A DNA stretch of 64,000 bases from Aeoliella straminimaris (GTDB lineage: Bacteria > Planctomycetota > Planctomycetia > Pirellulales > Lacipirellulaceae), in contig NZ_JAMXLR010000089.1 in the NCBI RefSeq assembly GCF_024054565.1, forward strand, positions 83,826 through 147,825, written 5' to 3'. The notes under the pieces are model-generated. The model was not told the DNA's origin and did not search any database. It saw nothing but the letters and a program-made list of their open reading frames with translations. Positions 44,401 through 52,440 of the stretch are shown here, piece after piece. The translations under genes were made by a program, and so were the position numbers. The first letter of the stretch is position 1. Every line of letters begins with the position of its first letter.

Positions 44401-45408
44401 CGAAGTGATCTCAAGTGACGTGGGATCGACGTACTCAAACACAAGATCTTCATTCGGATTCTTGATCCACACATCGACTCCAAGTGAAACAGAACTGTTC
44501 GCAGCAACGACACCGCCATCACCCACGCCGAACTGATATTCACTCAGTTCCAGGGAGCTTTGGGTGCCGGCGTCCGATAGTTCTGTCCAAGTGTCGTCAG
44601 AGTCGACCACTGTCCCTGCTTGGCTATCTGCGTCGTACGTGTTGGCGATCGACGTCCAGTGCGTTGGCGAGAGAGCCCCAACCGCGGACGTAATCGAGTA
44701 GCCCTTCAAGCCTACCGGGACGTTATTCGGATTGGTCAGCAACAATTCACCCGATTGGCGATCCGCAGTAACGCGAAGCGGGAGAACGGAAAAATCGAAG
44801 TTGGGGTCATTGACAACGATTTCGGTCAACCCGGTCCACTCGCCAATGCCCAGCGTGAAGTCGACGGTGTTGAACAAATCGATTTCGATGGTGTCGCTAT
44901 TGAGCCCCGTTAGATCGATCCCCGCCGACCGTATGTCTCCAAAGCCTTCGGGGCCATTTGAAAACGAACTGTCGTAGGCTCCATCCGCAGCAGTGATCGT
45001 TCGCTCTTCCCCATTGACAGTAGCCGTGATGGACTCCGGAGCGGTGATTCCCGCACCAGAGTATTCGAAGAAGTAGACGACCACGTTGGAGAGATCCGTT
45101 GCGCCACCGGACAACGAAAGTGTAACGCCTGGCTGCGGAACCGGGTTGCCCGAACCCTCTTGGTAAATGGTGCCTGGTTCACCAGCGTTCCAGAGATTGG
45201 CCGAAGGCGTGTAGCCAGGCAGGCCAACCCCGTCATTCAAACCGCCGTTAATCGCTCCTCCTGCGTCAAACCCAGCGATTGTTGACAGATCGCCGACGTT
45301 GTCGTAGGTGTACGTGTACGATTCCTGGGACCACGCGATAGGAGCCCACATTGCGACAATCGTGAGATTCAAACCGACTGCGAGTCTTCCGAGAAGTGTT
45401 ACAGACAT
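41449..45408 (-). CDS. Three-module PEP-CTERM polyprotein-like surface protein
   Basis: 1319 residues in one frame containing three complete secreted proteins. Module 1 (about 29-429): the domain of the neighbouring 239-residue protein, a shared domain (LRVTADRQSGELLLTNP) and dockerin, ending V426PEP. A basic loop (LRRFRP) and a second signal-like helix end at A470 (TAEA). Module 2 (471-889): LamG-like domain, shared domain (LQVNTTTGIVTLSNAND), dockerin (GDYNEDGLVNLADY, GDGTINAADY), ending V886PEP. A loop (GRFRP) and a third signal-like helix end at A938 (AFA). Module 3 (939-1319): LamG plus dockerin as in the gene at 9643, ending V1293PEP and RRRLRRR. No in-frame ATG lies at either joint. 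Cleavage into three surface proteins is inferred. Confidence 0.85.
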   Translation of the reverse strand: MSVTLLGRLAVGLNLTIVAMWAPIAWSQESYTYTYDNVGDLSTIAGFDAGGAINGGLNDGVGLPGYTPSANLWNAGEPGTIYQEGSGNPVPQPGVTLSLSGGATDLSNVVVYFFEYSGAGITAPESITATVNGEERTITAADGAYDSSFSNGPEGFGDIRSAGIDLTGLNSDTIEIDLFNTVDFTLGIGEWTGLTEIVVNDPNFDFSVLPLRVTADRQSGELLLTNPNNVPVGLKGYSITSAVGALSPTHWTSIANTYDADSQAGTVVDSDDTWTELSDAGTQSSLELSEYQFGVGDGGVVAANSSVSLGVDVWIKNPNEDLVFEYVDPTSLEITSLPVQFTGNDDNAFARSDLNFDGNIDEDDWNIYAGGLSMDLASESIAFAYQHGDLDGDLDNDLGDLRIFKADYDDFNTPGAFAAMVAGQSVPEPSSAILLVATVCLVNQLRRFRPLVSLLLVACLLSFITTTAEAQLLGLYQFEQDGNDNQLSAGTYNIGNTFLDSTGRENHASVAVGAVELVAGQSGYGNAAQFDADGLEAILADAPSEIGDFAAAFWMQTTPDAGTTDTYVLSRSSSTQISVIYDYLDNNVEFYGCCGGEQDVRTGSQIPVPDSDWHHVVYSRTGDDYVYYYDGVKTEISTLASLIPSPERLTIGMSGPGINNFSGLLDDVAWFDEGLDQSQVNSVMAGDFSEFINLLDLQVNTTTGIVTLSNANDAPISIDGYQIQSASNSLDPVAWNSLDEQGLDSLGDGAGESWFQGGGSNAGDVSEGFLLGTTTLDHNEAISLGNLYDETVDGQDLVFRFTSDSGTFRGKVSYVSGGVTGDYNEDGLVNLADYVVWRNNLGASVAPGTGADGNGDGTINAADYSEWKNNFASPLSSPLNASTQSVPEPATALVVVVGLSIGIAGRFRPIVAKLLSLRSLSWVLALLLTGTINTCAFALELDRDYLLGDSTFESASAGMEVGSQFAGSVDEGLTFDSNGTLSAGTAIDLIRGTLEANNNASYVSVSDRPGAGNTLGVAFDGTGDYLLAPRLGLPSTSDAATIATTPKDYAGIANRGFQFWAKPNSSGAGATQSLVLDTNQHGVMISDQDTWMMRYAGVDTDTGIAVDYDSWSHLMLVRPSGAADGARLFLNGEAIAAQATGYDGADNAPLVLGANTDVEMPGTQDFYSGVIDDLSLFVFGTSSGGTEYGEFDFAADNAFATTDLSGTPGDVNQEDGLTVDDVGAFVAGWYSENLVNGVRVGDLNSIRNGDLNLDGITDLSDAVLLDQALIDAGLGGALAFGSDGVPFVATHSVPEPTAWGSAAVGIVVIAGVRRRLRRR

Positions 45409-45519
45409 GTAGTAGTTCCTCGTGTGGGGCTAATGCGTGGGTGAGTTGCCTTCAAGCACCGCGGAACGAAGGCGGTAGGTGTCAATGCGTGGAAATTGGG
45501 TGTGAGATCAGGGGGCAAC

Positions 45520-46623
45520 TTAGCTGGATCCCCTGACAACAAGCCTTGGCGTGATCTCAACAACGCGATCCTCTTCAGGCAGAGGTCCTTGCATGACCAA
45601 ATGCTCCATCATCTTCAGCATCCTCTCGGCTGCTAAATCTTGGCGAGTGTCGATCGTGGTTAGTGGCGGGTCGGTCCAATCTGCAAGGTAGTGATTCAGG
45701 TAGCCCACCACAGCGACGTGCGCCGGTACGGAGACACCGCGTGCGTGCAGTCTGCGAAGTACCGTGGCAGCCCAGAAGTCGTCGTTGCAAACCAGGGCGT
45801 CCGCACCGGCATCTCGAACCAACTCGTCGATGGCGAGATCGACGACCTCCTCTGGGAACTGCCATGTGAGCAATTCAGGGTTGTGCCATGCGAACGCCTT
45901 TCCATGTTCCGCCGCGTTGAACACCAAGTCATCTTGCGCTTGCTTGCCGTAAGCCTCGTGTTCGTCGCGAAATCCACGAAGCCTGTCCTGGCAGGTTGGC
46001 TTTTTCAGATCCGAGACAATCAAGGCAATGCGTCGGCGACCACGTTCCAGCAGGTGCCGCGTAGCCAGGCGTGCGGCAATGTAACGATTGGCTTTGACGA
46101 CATGCGCTCCGCGAACTCCCGGATCTTCGAAGAAGACGGTGTTGGGATGCCGCTCCGTGAGCGCCTTGCGGTCTCCTTCGAACCAGTTGTGGATGGCACA
46201 GAACACGCCATCTACTGCTCGACGAGAGAGCTCGTCCACGTAGTAGTCGAACTGGTTCGGTCCGACGGTGTCGCTACCAATCGTGTTACCGATCATTGTG
46301 TGGTAGCCGGACTTCACCGCCTCGGTATCGAGATGCTGAACTAGAAACGACCGCAGTGGATCGCCGGCCGAAGCGACCAGTGTGCCAAACATGTGCGTAC
46401 GCATCCCTTTGAGTTGCTGTGCAGCGACGTTGGGCTGGTATTTCATGTGCCTGGCGATCTCCAAGATTCGTTTGGCGGTAGCCTCGGCAACCCTTGAGTT
46501 TCCCTTTCCTCCATTGAGCACACGGCCAACGACACCTCGCGAGACACCGGCTGCTTTGGCGATGTCAGCAAGGCGAATGCGCGAGTCCGCCTTGTCCGTC
46601 GATTGGGCTTTCTTGCGAGGCAT
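45520..46623 (-). CDS. LacI-family transcriptional regulator
   Basis: 367 residues from the ATG at 46623, with a GAGGA site upstream. The N-terminal helix-turn-helix and hinge are typical (IRLADIAKAAGVSRGVVGRVLNGG), followed by the periplasmic-binding-protein-like sensor (RTHMFGTLVASAG, RAVDGVFCAIHNW, ALVCNDDFWAATVLRRLHARGVSVPAHVAVVGYLN, LTTIDTRQDLAAERM). It most likely represses sugar genes and is released by a sugar ligand. The palindromes at 46725-46742 (own promoter) and 53742-53759 (operon promoter) are nearly identical and are its probable operators. Downstream of the sugar porter gene by 316 bases, so it has its own promoter. Confidence 0.9.
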   Translation of the reverse strand: MPRKKAQSTDKADSRIRLADIAKAAGVSRGVVGRVLNGGKGNSRVAEATAKRILEIARHMKYQPNVAAQQLKGMRTHMFGTLVASAGDPLRSFLVQHLDTEAVKSGYHTMIGNTIGSDTVGPNQFDYYVDELSRRAVDGVFCAIHNWFEGDRKALTERHPNTVFFEDPGVRGAHVVKANRYIAARLATRHLLERGRRRIALIVSDLKKPTCQDRLRGFRDEHEAYGKQAQDDLVFNAAEHGKAFAWHNPELLTWQFPEEVVDLAIDELVRDAGADALVCNDDFWAATVLRRLHARGVSVPAHVAVVGYLNHYLADWTDPPLTTIDTRQDLAAERMLKMMEHLVMQGPLPEEDRVVEITPRLVVRGSS

Positions 46624-46714
46624 GAAGCGGGTCCTCGAGAAGGGGAGAAGCAATAGGGTTTAGCGTGGAGGGGAAAGTATTCAGCACGCCTGCTTGGAGT
46701 TCCCAGGGTTTCCT

Positions 46715-46743
46715 ACGATAGCGGAGACCTCACGAGAGGTCAA
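46715..46743 (-). promoter_or_regulatory. Promoter and LacI operator of the regulator gene
   Basis: On the minus strand, TTGACC (46738-46743) and TATCGT (46715-46720) are separated by exactly 17 bases. The palindrome AGACCTCACGAGAGGTCA (46725-46742) covers the -35 and spacer and differs from the perfect copy at 53742 at two positions. It lies about 100 bases before the LacI-family start, which suggests autoregulation. Confidence 0.7.
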
Positions 46744-46939
46744 GCGTTTTTCTCGGTGTTTTTCGATATCTGATGTGTCGCGATTGGGACGGTTTGCCGT
46801 GCGGGATTCGAGCGGGGGGGCGAAACTCACGCCACGGCATCACATTCGCCGGTGGATGGTGTTGAGATGGCTGTCGATACGTGCATCGAGCATGTCGGTT
46901 CGGGGAGAGGATGTTGGCAAGTTGAATGTTCGATGGTGT
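46744..46939. other. Remainder of intergenic region before the regulator gene
   Basis: About 200 bases between the regulator promoter and the end of the sugar porter gene. A G-run near 46815 is the only notable feature. No gene and no clear terminator is visible. Confidence 0.4.
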
Positions 46940-48388
46940 TCACGTCAGGCTTGCTTTCGACACGTGAAGCCAGCCGGTTTCGATCTCTTCCAAGCTGCGA
47001 CCGCGAGTCTCGGGTACGACCTTGTAAAAAAAGTAGGTGGCGATCAGGCAAATAAATGCAAACAGGAAGAAGGCGGTCTGCATGCTGAATCGCTCGGTAA
47101 CCACCGGAAACCAGAAGGCACTCAGGGCATTGGTTGCCCAGTTGGTGAATGTGGCAATGGACACGCCAGTTCCCCGCACCTGGTTGGGAAACACTTCGGG
47201 TGTGAGCACCCAGATCACGGCGCAGATTGACAAGGCAACTGCCGCGAAATAGATGGCGAGTGCTGCGACAATTCCATATTCGCTCCAACGGAATTGTGCC
47301 TCGGACTGCATGGCGAAGAGCGCGCCGACTACAAGCAACATGCCACTCACAACGGACATGCCGCCAATAAGCAAGGACCTTCGTCCCCAGGAGTCGATCA
47401 GAGCCAGTGCTATCAACGTGAAGACCAGATTAATCACACCGAATCCGACTTGGAAGGCAAGCGCTCCATCTTTCGCAATGCCTGCCGATTCGAGGATCGA
47501 TGGACCGAAATACACAACCACGTTTACGCCGGTGAGCTGTCCAAAGAGCGAAAGCCCCACACCAACTATCAAGGCACGCCGATAACGAGGCTGCAATATC
47601 TCGGTCCAGCTCGACTTGGTATTCAATGTGCCATCGATAATCGCTCGGTATTCTGCCTCCGCTGCGTGCAATGCCTGCACATGGCCAAGCAGTTGACGGC
47701 CTTTCTCCGCCTGTCCATTGAGGATGAGCCATCGTGGGCTTTCGGGAGAGAAGCAAAGTAGGAGCAGGAAGGACAGAGCAGGAAGGACCTCGGCACCGAA
47801 CATTCCCCGCCACGTCTCATCGCGTACTAACCAATCGACCCAAGCGATACCTGCCGAGGAGCCGACCAGATGTTCTGACCAGTTTTGCAGGCCAAAATTG
47901 CTTAGATAGGCCAGCAGGATCCCGATAACGATGGACAGTTGGTATAGCGCGACTAGTCTGCCGCGCACGGCTGCCGGAGAGAACTCTGCGATGTAGGTGG
48001 GAGCGACGACGGACGCCAACCCCACTCCCAGGCCGCCGACAACGCGCGCGATCGCCAGCCAGCCAAAATTAGGGGGCACCGCTGAGCCAATAGCGGAAAT
48101 CAAGAACAGACTGGCGGCTGCAATCAATACCGGTCGGCGGCCGAGGCGATCACTCAACACTCCGGCAAAAGCCGCTCCGACGATGCAGCCGAGCAAGGCC
48201 GAACTTGCAAACCAGCCAACGTGCCATCCCGAAAGTGCAAACCGCTCGGAAACACTAGAGACAGTGCCAGATATGACGGCCGTATCGAAACCAAACAGCA
48301 ATCCACCCAACGAGGCAACGGCGCAAACCCCCAGCAAGAACCCCTTGCCGGGGGATTCAGAAATCAAACCTGAATCGTGATGGTTCAT
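46940..48388 (-). CDS. Sugar porter of the major facilitator superfamily
   Basis: 482 residues with twelve predicted helices and sugar-porter signatures: GGLLFGFDTAVISG in helix 1, GVLSDRLGRRPVL, RVVGGLGVGLASVVAPTYIAEFSPAAVRGRL, FSPESPRWL after helix 6, FGQLTGVNVVVYFGP in helix 7 and VPETRGRSLEEIE at the end. It should bring a monosaccharide or small sugar across the inner membrane by proton symport. It follows the AGE-epimerase gene by 30 bases and belongs to the operon starting with the DUF1559 gene. Confidence 0.92.
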   Translation of the reverse strand: MNHHDSGLISESPGKGFLLGVCAVASLGGLLFGFDTAVISGTVSSVSERFALSGWHVGWFASSALLGCIVGAAFAGVLSDRLGRRPVLIAAASLFLISAIGSAVPPNFGWLAIARVVGGLGVGLASVVAPTYIAEFSPAAVRGRLVALYQLSIVIGILLAYLSNFGLQNWSEHLVGSSAGIAWVDWLVRDETWRGMFGAEVLPALSFLLLLCFSPESPRWLILNGQAEKGRQLLGHVQALHAAEAEYRAIIDGTLNTKSSWTEILQPRYRRALIVGVGLSLFGQLTGVNVVVYFGPSILESAGIAKDGALAFQVGFGVINLVFTLIALALIDSWGRRSLLIGGMSVVSGMLLVVGALFAMQSEAQFRWSEYGIVAALAIYFAAVALSICAVIWVLTPEVFPNQVRGTGVSIATFTNWATNALSAFWFPVVTERFSMQTAFFLFAFICLIATYFFYKVVPETRGRSLEEIETGWLHVSKASLT

Positions 48389-48418
48389 TGCTGCGATGCT
48401 GTCGCTTTGAGGTGCGTT

Positions 48419-49657
48419 CTATTCGCTCTTGTTGGAGGAGAGCAACTGAAATGCACGGAACAGGATGCGAGGGACGTGAAAACAGCCTTTCCAGCCATTG
48501 GCCTTAGCCGTCCAAATCGGGGATCCATCGCGATTAAGATAGCCGTACCATTCGCCACATTCCTCATCGGGAAAACGCGAGAAGGTGTAGTGGTGGATTT
48601 TGTTGTACCAGGACGCCAGTTCCGCCTTGCCGGTTAGGCTCCATCCCAGCATCGTAGCGTAGAGCGCTTCCCCGTGAGGCCACCACAGCTTGCACTGTGA
48701 TTCGATACAATGGCAGGGAGTGTCGTCAAAATTTTTGATGTAGAAAAGACCTCCCTGCTCTTCATCCCATCCACCCTTCAAGGATGCAAGTATAATGTCG
48801 ACGCAGAGGTCGATGGCCGTTTGATTTTCATCGCGAGCGGCGATTTCAAGCATCATCCAAGCGCTCTCTAGGGCGTGACCTGGATTGATGGTTCGGCCCT
48901 CGGGCAGATCGATGAGCACCTCGCCCTGGGGACCAACGTTCTCGAGCAGCACGTTCTGCTCGGGCTTCCAAAACCGGTTAAGAATGTGGTCCATGGCCGC
49001 GGTGCATGCGGAAGCATATCTATCGCATGGATCGCATTCATTGAATACCCAAGCCACTGTCATCAGGCAGATGTAACGTGAGTGCAAATCAAACTCGTGC
49101 TTCAGCGGGTAGCCAAGAAGCGGAGTATCCGACAATCGACGCAACTCGAATTCAAGGTCACCGTAAAGCGACAGAGCCCGATCGTACGCCTGCCCATCGT
49201 TAGCGGCCTTGGCGTATTCCAGCAAACCGATGGCTGCGAATACCTTGGTGTAGACGCTCAAAATCGAGGCCAGCGGCTTGCCCTCTCGATTGGTACGAAA
49301 GTACATTCCTCCATCGGGGCGAAAAGCATGCTGCAACAGAAAGCTAGCGCCCGTACGGGCAATTTCCAACCACAATGGGCGCTGCTCGTGGCGATTGTAC
49401 AAATGGGCGAACATCCATACCTGGCGCCCGGTCATCCACATGTCCTTGTCGAAACTGTAGGGTTGACCTTCGCGGTTCAGGCGAGAGAAATATCCCCCCT
49501 GTTCGGTATCGACTGAGTGCTCTTGCCACCAAGGAACGATATCATCCAGAAGCGCAGATCGGTAAACCTCGCTTAGCTTCTGCCTGCGATGGGCGTCGAG
49601 TAAACCACCCTCGGTAGGTATCTCACTCGCTTCGAATTTTGGGTCAACGGTGCTCAT
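48419..49657 (-). CDS. AGE-family sugar epimerase/isomerase
   Basis: 412 residues of an (alpha/alpha)6-barrel like N-acylglucosamine 2-epimerase: WWQEHSVDTEQGGYFSRLNREG, FDKDMWMTGRQVWMFAHLYN, NPGHALESAWMMLEIA, CKLWWPHGEALYATMLGW and EWYGYLNRDGSPIWTAKANGWKGCFHVPR. His residues in NPGHA and WWPHGEA are the likely proton-relay pair. The substrate may be N-acetylglucosamine, mannose or cellobiose; sequence does not decide. It follows the secreted alpha/alpha-barrel gene by 19 bases, and the sugar porter gene follows it. Confidence 0.88.
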   Translation of the reverse strand: MSTVDPKFEASEIPTEGGLLDAHRRQKLSEVYRSALLDDIVPWWQEHSVDTEQGGYFSRLNREGQPYSFDKDMWMTGRQVWMFAHLYNRHEQRPLWLEIARTGASFLLQHAFRPDGGMYFRTNREGKPLASILSVYTKVFAAIGLLEYAKAANDGQAYDRALSLYGDLEFELRRLSDTPLLGYPLKHEFDLHSRYICLMTVAWVFNECDPCDRYASACTAAMDHILNRFWKPEQNVLLENVGPQGEVLIDLPEGRTINPGHALESAWMMLEIAARDENQTAIDLCVDIILASLKGGWDEEQGGLFYIKNFDDTPCHCIESQCKLWWPHGEALYATMLGWSLTGKAELASWYNKIHHYTFSRFPDEECGEWYGYLNRDGSPIWTAKANGWKGCFHVPRILFRAFQLLSSNKSE

Positions 49658-49676
49658 GCGCCTCTGTCAATACTGG

Positions 49677-51863
49677 CTAGTGTTCATTGTCATCTGATTC
49701 AACTTCGTCCACGTACTCCTGCGGAAGCATTTGGTCGCGGATGGTCGGATAGTCGTCCGATAGATCGGCCTTGCTCATCAACTCCCAGAGAGTGGTGTCC
49801 TTTTCCCGCATGAGCAGCACCGAAGTAATCCAAGCCTGCGTCCACCCCGACTCGATGCTCCAAGCCCCCCAGCCATGATCCGCGTTCGAGCCCCAATGTT
49901 CCCATCGCTCGAAATCAAAGGCTCGCATCCAACCACCGTCGACTTCCTGGACTTCATCACTGCGAGCTTGAATCCGTATCAAAAAGTCCGCCAGGCGGTC
50001 CTCGGCATGACGCACTCGCTCGTCATCCATTACAGCCGCAGCTTCATGAAGTGCAAGCAGTGCGAAGTTGTTCGTATACAGCATGTCAGCCACCGGATCT
50101 CCGTTGCGGGCAATCAGAGATGCTTCGGATACGCCATAGGCCTCGTTCGACCCAGGCGGCGGAAACATCCCGCGCCCTGGTGGTCCGATCTCTTCCCGGA
50201 TAGCCCCGCACTCATCCTGAATAGACAATAGACCATCCACGGCTTTAGTGAGCATTGCACGATGCTTGGGGGAATCGTCGATGCGCACCAGCCAGGCCAG
50301 AGGAAGCACGATGCGCGCTCGCTCCTGAGCCAGCCCATTGGTCCATCGCAGCCCATCGGGATACTGCTGCATGGTCATTTCCAGCGCAGTGCTGGCCCGA
50401 TCCAGCAGCAACGGGTCGTGCGTTTGCGAATAGGCCCACAGGTAGCACGCCCACAAATAGCACTCGAAATGGGGCGCGTAGCTCACCGGGCTTTGTGCGA
50501 AGTAGTGTTTCCACCCGTTTTGGCCGAGTGGCCCAATGTCGATCCGATCACCGCGGAAGCCAAGTTGTCCAGTCGTTCGAAGATTGCCAATCATGCAGCG
50601 AGCAATCGTTTTGTTCCAGCGATCCTCTCCCAACACTCCGGCGGTGGCCATAGTCGCCAGCATAATCCTTGCATTGTCATCACCATAATTGGCCACGCAC
50701 CAGGCGGGGTTCGTGATGCCCCAGGAAATCAGTCCGTAGGCACCATGACTTGGGTCACCGCGTTCGTTCTTGCATGCTTCCGAATCCAGCAGATAGTAAT
50801 CTAGTAGATTTCGAGCGGTTTGTTGGTGGGCGCCGTCGTTTGACAGCCGCGAGTACAGTGCGTGGGCCATGGCTGTTTCGGCAATGCAATCACCGCGTTG
50901 CACACTGCTCACGACCTGATGCCCATCCCACTTTATGATGGACAGTATGGCTTCCATGCTGCCGAGGCTGCCGTCGCCGACCGGAAGCCCCGCCTCGAGT
51001 GGGGGAACCCGGACTTGCGGCGAAGCGACGCGCACTTGCCAATCGGGATGGACAATCATGTTTGCTTTAGCAAACCAGGCGACTCCTCGCTCGATGGCCT
51101 TGCGCTGGGCTGCTGGTGGCAGCGGTTCACTAGACCCATAGGTGGCCGACACAATCGCAGGGGGGTACGCCACCGCCACCGGGGTCGCTGAATCCATCAA
51201 ATGTCCCAACAGGGTATTCCACACAGCCTGCCAAGAGGAATAGGGTGAGTACCGGCCTTGGCGAAAATGGCTCAGGCCTGTGGCCCCCAGGTACAAGGTT
51301 TGTTCATCGTTCACCAGCAGTAATGGTGCGGTCTTGTCTGGCAGGCCGAATATCGCACTGTCAAAACCGGCGACCCTGGCTGAAACCAGTATGGGTTTAC
51401 CAAACTCTTCTCGCAGGGACGGATCGATGGGCACATAGTGCAGCCCATTGGCCTGCAGTACCGACAAGCGGGGGATCGCTGGGGCGAAGAAATTGTCGAC
51501 TGCTACTACGCGTTCGACATGAGATTCCGTTGCTGAGAAGTTCTGGGAACCTCGAAGAAAATCTGGATACTCCACATAGCACCGAAGATTCTTATCACGG
51601 ATCGCTTGCAGGTCCGTCTTGGAAACGGCCGAAGGAGTCTCTGGGTAACCATCGGCCACGATGACCAGGGCATCGCCAGCGGTCGCAGCTTCGATGGCTT
51701 GCTGTGGACTATCAAACCGGACGACCTGCGGGCCGAACGTTGCCTTCGCCACCTGCAACAGATCGTTGGACTCGCTTGCAGAAAAGAGCAGGCGTGGCGC
51801 TCCTTGGGCAATTGCAGCAAACCCTACTACAGAGACCAGCAAGGCAACTCTCAAATTTGGCAT
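49677..51863 (-). CDS. Secreted (alpha/alpha)-barrel protein, glycosidase or lyase-like
   Basis: 728 residues from the ATG at 51863, giving a signal peptide (RVALLVSVVGFAAIAQGA). Residues 30-250 are alpha/beta (RLLFSASESNDLLQVAKATFG, ALVIVADGYPE), like the N-terminal part of Trx-fold or glutamine-amidotransferase-like proteins. The rest is rich in paired helices with aromatic clusters (YGLISWGITNPAWCVANYGDDNARIMLAT, HFECYLWACYLWAYSQTHDPLLLDRASTAL, MLYTNNFALLALHEAAAV, WGSNADHGWGAWSIESGWTQAW), as in six-hairpin glycosidases and polysaccharide lyases. The role as a periplasmic polysaccharide or oligosaccharide enzyme is inferred from fold and operon. Confidence 0.75.
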   Translation of the reverse strand: MPNLRVALLVSVVGFAAIAQGAPRLLFSASESNDLLQVAKATFGPQVVRFDSPQQAIEAATAGDALVIVADGYPETPSAVSKTDLQAIRDKNLRCYVEYPDFLRGSQNFSATESHVERVVAVDNFFAPAIPRLSVLQANGLHYVPIDPSLREEFGKPILVSARVAGFDSAIFGLPDKTAPLLLVNDEQTLYLGATGLSHFRQGRYSPYSSWQAVWNTLLGHLMDSATPVAVAYPPAIVSATYGSSEPLPPAAQRKAIERGVAWFAKANMIVHPDWQVRVASPQVRVPPLEAGLPVGDGSLGSMEAILSIIKWDGHQVVSSVQRGDCIAETAMAHALYSRLSNDGAHQQTARNLLDYYLLDSEACKNERGDPSHGAYGLISWGITNPAWCVANYGDDNARIMLATMATAGVLGEDRWNKTIARCMIGNLRTTGQLGFRGDRIDIGPLGQNGWKHYFAQSPVSYAPHFECYLWACYLWAYSQTHDPLLLDRASTALEMTMQQYPDGLRWTNGLAQERARIVLPLAWLVRIDDSPKHRAMLTKAVDGLLSIQDECGAIREEIGPPGRGMFPPPGSNEAYGVSEASLIARNGDPVADMLYTNNFALLALHEAAAVMDDERVRHAEDRLADFLIRIQARSDEVQEVDGGWMRAFDFERWEHWGSNADHGWGAWSIESGWTQAWITSVLLMREKDTTLWELMSKADLSDDYPTIRDQMLPQEYVDEVESDDNEH

Positions 51864-51986
51864 AGTCGCATTCCACCACTGCTGTATTCGAACCACTACA
51901 TCAACTCCGGCGTTTTGTCTTCAGTAGATGGAAGGGTTGATCTGAAGATGGAAAGTTGTGAGGAACTCAAGCGCGCAATCGACCGG

Positions 51987-52415
51987 TTACCTGTGCGATT
52001 CCAACTCTTTCAAGTCAAAAGTAAAGCTATTCTGTTTTGCCTCCACATCGGCCATTAAAGTACTCGTTTGCTGATTGCGAATACTTGCGGGAATGTTCTC
52101 GAAAGTGGAGGACCTCTTCTGTCCCGGCTTCAACTCGCTTTGCAGCCGATTGATGTCACTGGGAGGTACTACAACGACGATATACTCGCCGACTCGTGCA
52201 CCGTCGCCTGCCTCAGAAGTGCTCAACACAAATGTACCATCATCGGCAAGGCGCCCAACCGCCATGGGGCCCGCTTGTGTAGGGTAAAACTGTATGGTTC
52301 CCTCGGTAACGGGCTCTCCGCCATAGGTGACGGTGCCAGCTACTTCCGCCATTTGAGGGCCCCGGCTACAGCCGACGGGCAGTAAAAGTAACAGCAGTGC
52401 AAGTACTACACGCAT
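51987..52415 (-). CDS. Small lipoprotein, carboxypeptidase regulatory-like fold
   Basis: 142 residues from the ATG at 52415, with a GAGCGAGG site upstream and lipobox LPVGC (Cys16). The mature domain is the transthyretin-like beta-sandwich (EVAGTVTYGGEPVTEGTIQFYP, RLADDGTFVLSTSEAGDGARVGEYIVVVVPP). It is the usual partner of a DUF1559 gene, here 25 bases upstream, and belongs to an operon with sugar genes. Role unknown; it may hold or guide a glycan-binding assembly. Confidence 0.88.
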   Translation of the reverse strand: MRVVLALLLLLLPVGCSRGPQMAEVAGTVTYGGEPVTEGTIQFYPTQAGPMAVGRLADDGTFVLSTSEAGDGARVGEYIVVVVPPSDINRLQSELKPGQKRSSTFENIPASIRNQQTSTLMADVEAKQNSFTFDLKELESHR

Positions 52416-52440
52416 ATCCAATCCTCGCTCTCCGTTTCGC

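Noticed and set aside
45409..45519. A further LacI operator upstream of the polyprotein gene
   Set aside because: No match to the GACCTCAC...GAGGTC pattern was found here, so control of that gene by the same regulator is not supported.
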